Source: Desulfovibrionaceae bacterium UBA6814 | GTDB taxonomy: Bacteria > Desulfobacterota > Desulfovibrionia > Desulfovibrionales > Desulfovibrionaceae | NCBI GenBank assembly: GCA_002452635.1 | Contig: DKEU01000263.1 | Location: forward strand, 3,473-25,113 | Length of the DNA stretch: 21,641 bases | Direction of reading: 5' to 3' | Part shown: piece by piece, positions 21,014-21,641 of the stretch | How positions within the stretch are numbered: position 1 is the first letter of the stretch | How the letters are laid out: the number at the start of each line of letters is the position of its first letter | Program-made: the position numbers and the translations under genes | The notes under the pieces: generated by a model | Told to the model about the DNA's origin: nothing | Seen by the model: only the letters and a program-made list of their open reading frames with translations | Databases searched by the model: none

Positions 21014-21641
21014 TCAGTAGCGGACCTCTTCCAGGCAGAGGCCGTGGGCCGGGGCCGTGGGGTAGTGGGTGTTGCGGTTGCGGCTCTCCAGGATGGCCCG
21101 GGCCTGTTCGGGCGTGAACTTGCCCTGGCCCACCCAGACCATGAGCCCCATGAGGTTGCGCACCATCTGCTTGAGGAATCCGTCGGCCGTGAAGCGCCAG
21201 GTCACCTCGCCCGGGAACAGGCCCGGGCCGCGTTCGATGGAGGCCAGGGTGCGCACGGTGCTGGCCACCCGGGTGCCGGTGTTCTGGAAGCTCTTGAAGT
21301 CGTGCTCGCCCATGAGCAGGGCCGCGGCTTGGGCCATGGCCTCCTGGTCCACCGGGCCGCAGGCCCAGGCGTGGCCGCGGCGCTGGGGGATGCGCAGGTC
21401 CCGGAAGGGCCACAGGGTGTAGGCGTAGGTCTTGTTCTTGGCGGAGAACCGCGCGCTGAACGAAGGGTCCACCCGCTCCACGGCCAGCACGGCCACGTCG
21501 TCCGGGAGCTGGGCGTTCAGGGCCCGCTGCCAGGGCAGGCCCAGCTTTTCGGCGGGCACGTCGAAATGGCAGACCTGGCCCAGGGCGTGGACCCCGGCGT
21601 CGGTGCGGCCGGCGCCGGTGACGCGCACCGGTTTGGCGAGC
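21014..21641 (-). CDS. truA: tRNA pseudouridine(38-40) synthase TruA, 5' end beyond the window
   Basis: The frame runs to the window edge, so roughly the first 40-50 residues are missing. The catalytic motif GAGRTDAGVHA holds the nucleophilic Asp. Further family motifs are FSARFSAKNKTYAYT, the GEHDFKSFQNTG segment and FLKQMVRNLMG near the C-terminus. TruA isomerises uridines 38-40 in the tRNA anticodon stem. The internal ATG at 21628 is only a methionine-like codon after the true start and should not be taken as the start. The stop (21016-21014) nearly touches the start of the FliD-like gene, so the two are probably co-transcribed. Confidence 0.93.
   Translation of the reverse strand, partial: LAKPVRVTGAGRTDAGVHALGQVCHFDVPAEKLGLPWQRALNAQLPDDVAVLAVERVDPSFSARFSAKNKTYAYTLWPFRDLRIPQRRGHAWACGPVDQEAMAQAAALLMGEHDFKSFQNTGTRVASTVRTLASIERGPGLFPGEVTWRFTADGFLKQMVRNLMGLMVWVGQGKFTPEQARAILESRNRNTHYPTAPAHGLCLEEVRY

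Noticed and set aside
18772..21117. Long plus-strand open frame opposite the FliD-like gene
   Set aside because: Gly/Val/Gln-rich shadow without motifs; the minus strand shows flagellin IN motifs and tight spacing to truA.

Overview
The window looks like a piece of a GC-rich deltaproteobacterial chromosome, most likely a Desulfovibrio-type sulfate reducer. This is inferred from gene content: a Re-citrate-synthase-like enzyme, an overlapping pyrB-pyrC pair followed by an HD/nucleotidyltransferase-like gene, an amidohydrolase resembling the futalosine-pathway deaminase, sigma-54 control, and a flagellar cap-like protein beside truA. No rRNA, tRNA, complete IS or CRISPR array was found.

Left part (1-6741). 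The 3' end of a TPR-like hypothetical gene is followed by a large hairpin repeat. A tightly packed plus-strand run comes next: a DRE-TIM condensing enzyme fused to a C-terminal Cache-like sensor domain, a two-helix K+ channel with an RCK domain, a stand-alone cyclic-nucleotide-binding protein, and an RlpA-like lipoprotein. The run meets ihfA tail to tail with a 17-nt overlap. ihfA is divergent from an Elp3-like radical SAM gene.

Middle part (6742-11707). An amidohydrolase is followed by pyrB, pyrC and an HD-domain gene. The pyrB/pyrC junction is built from four 21-bp repeats. Each repeat carries a Shine-Dalgarno-like purine stretch and an ATG, and the last one supplies the pyrC ribosome-binding site.

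Island (11708 to about 14088). Base composition drops sharply: a hand count gives 21/60 G+C at 12481-12540 against 43/60 at 10561-10620. The island holds two plus-strand genes that I do not recognise. One encodes a 67-residue peptide with a Gly-Gly motif and a C-X5-C tail; the other a 490-residue protein with a C-terminal membrane region. A strong intrinsic terminator sits 10 nt before the second start codon, so the layout looks like attenuation. This is the best candidate here for an undescribed system, but its function is unknown.

Right part (14089-21641). A protein with two tandem TerB-like repeats and a sigma-54 activator with a degenerate receiver domain lie on the minus strand. Divergent from the activator is an OB-like/universal-stress-protein fusion, preceded by a good -24/-12 promoter and a cluster of TTCCGG half-sites, so this looks like a local sigma-54 regulatory unit. 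Beyond it come a second copy of the large hairpin repeat, a ThiF/MoeB-family gene, a REPIN-like cluster of nested palindromes, three GC hairpins, a FliD-like protein, and truA cut by the window edge.
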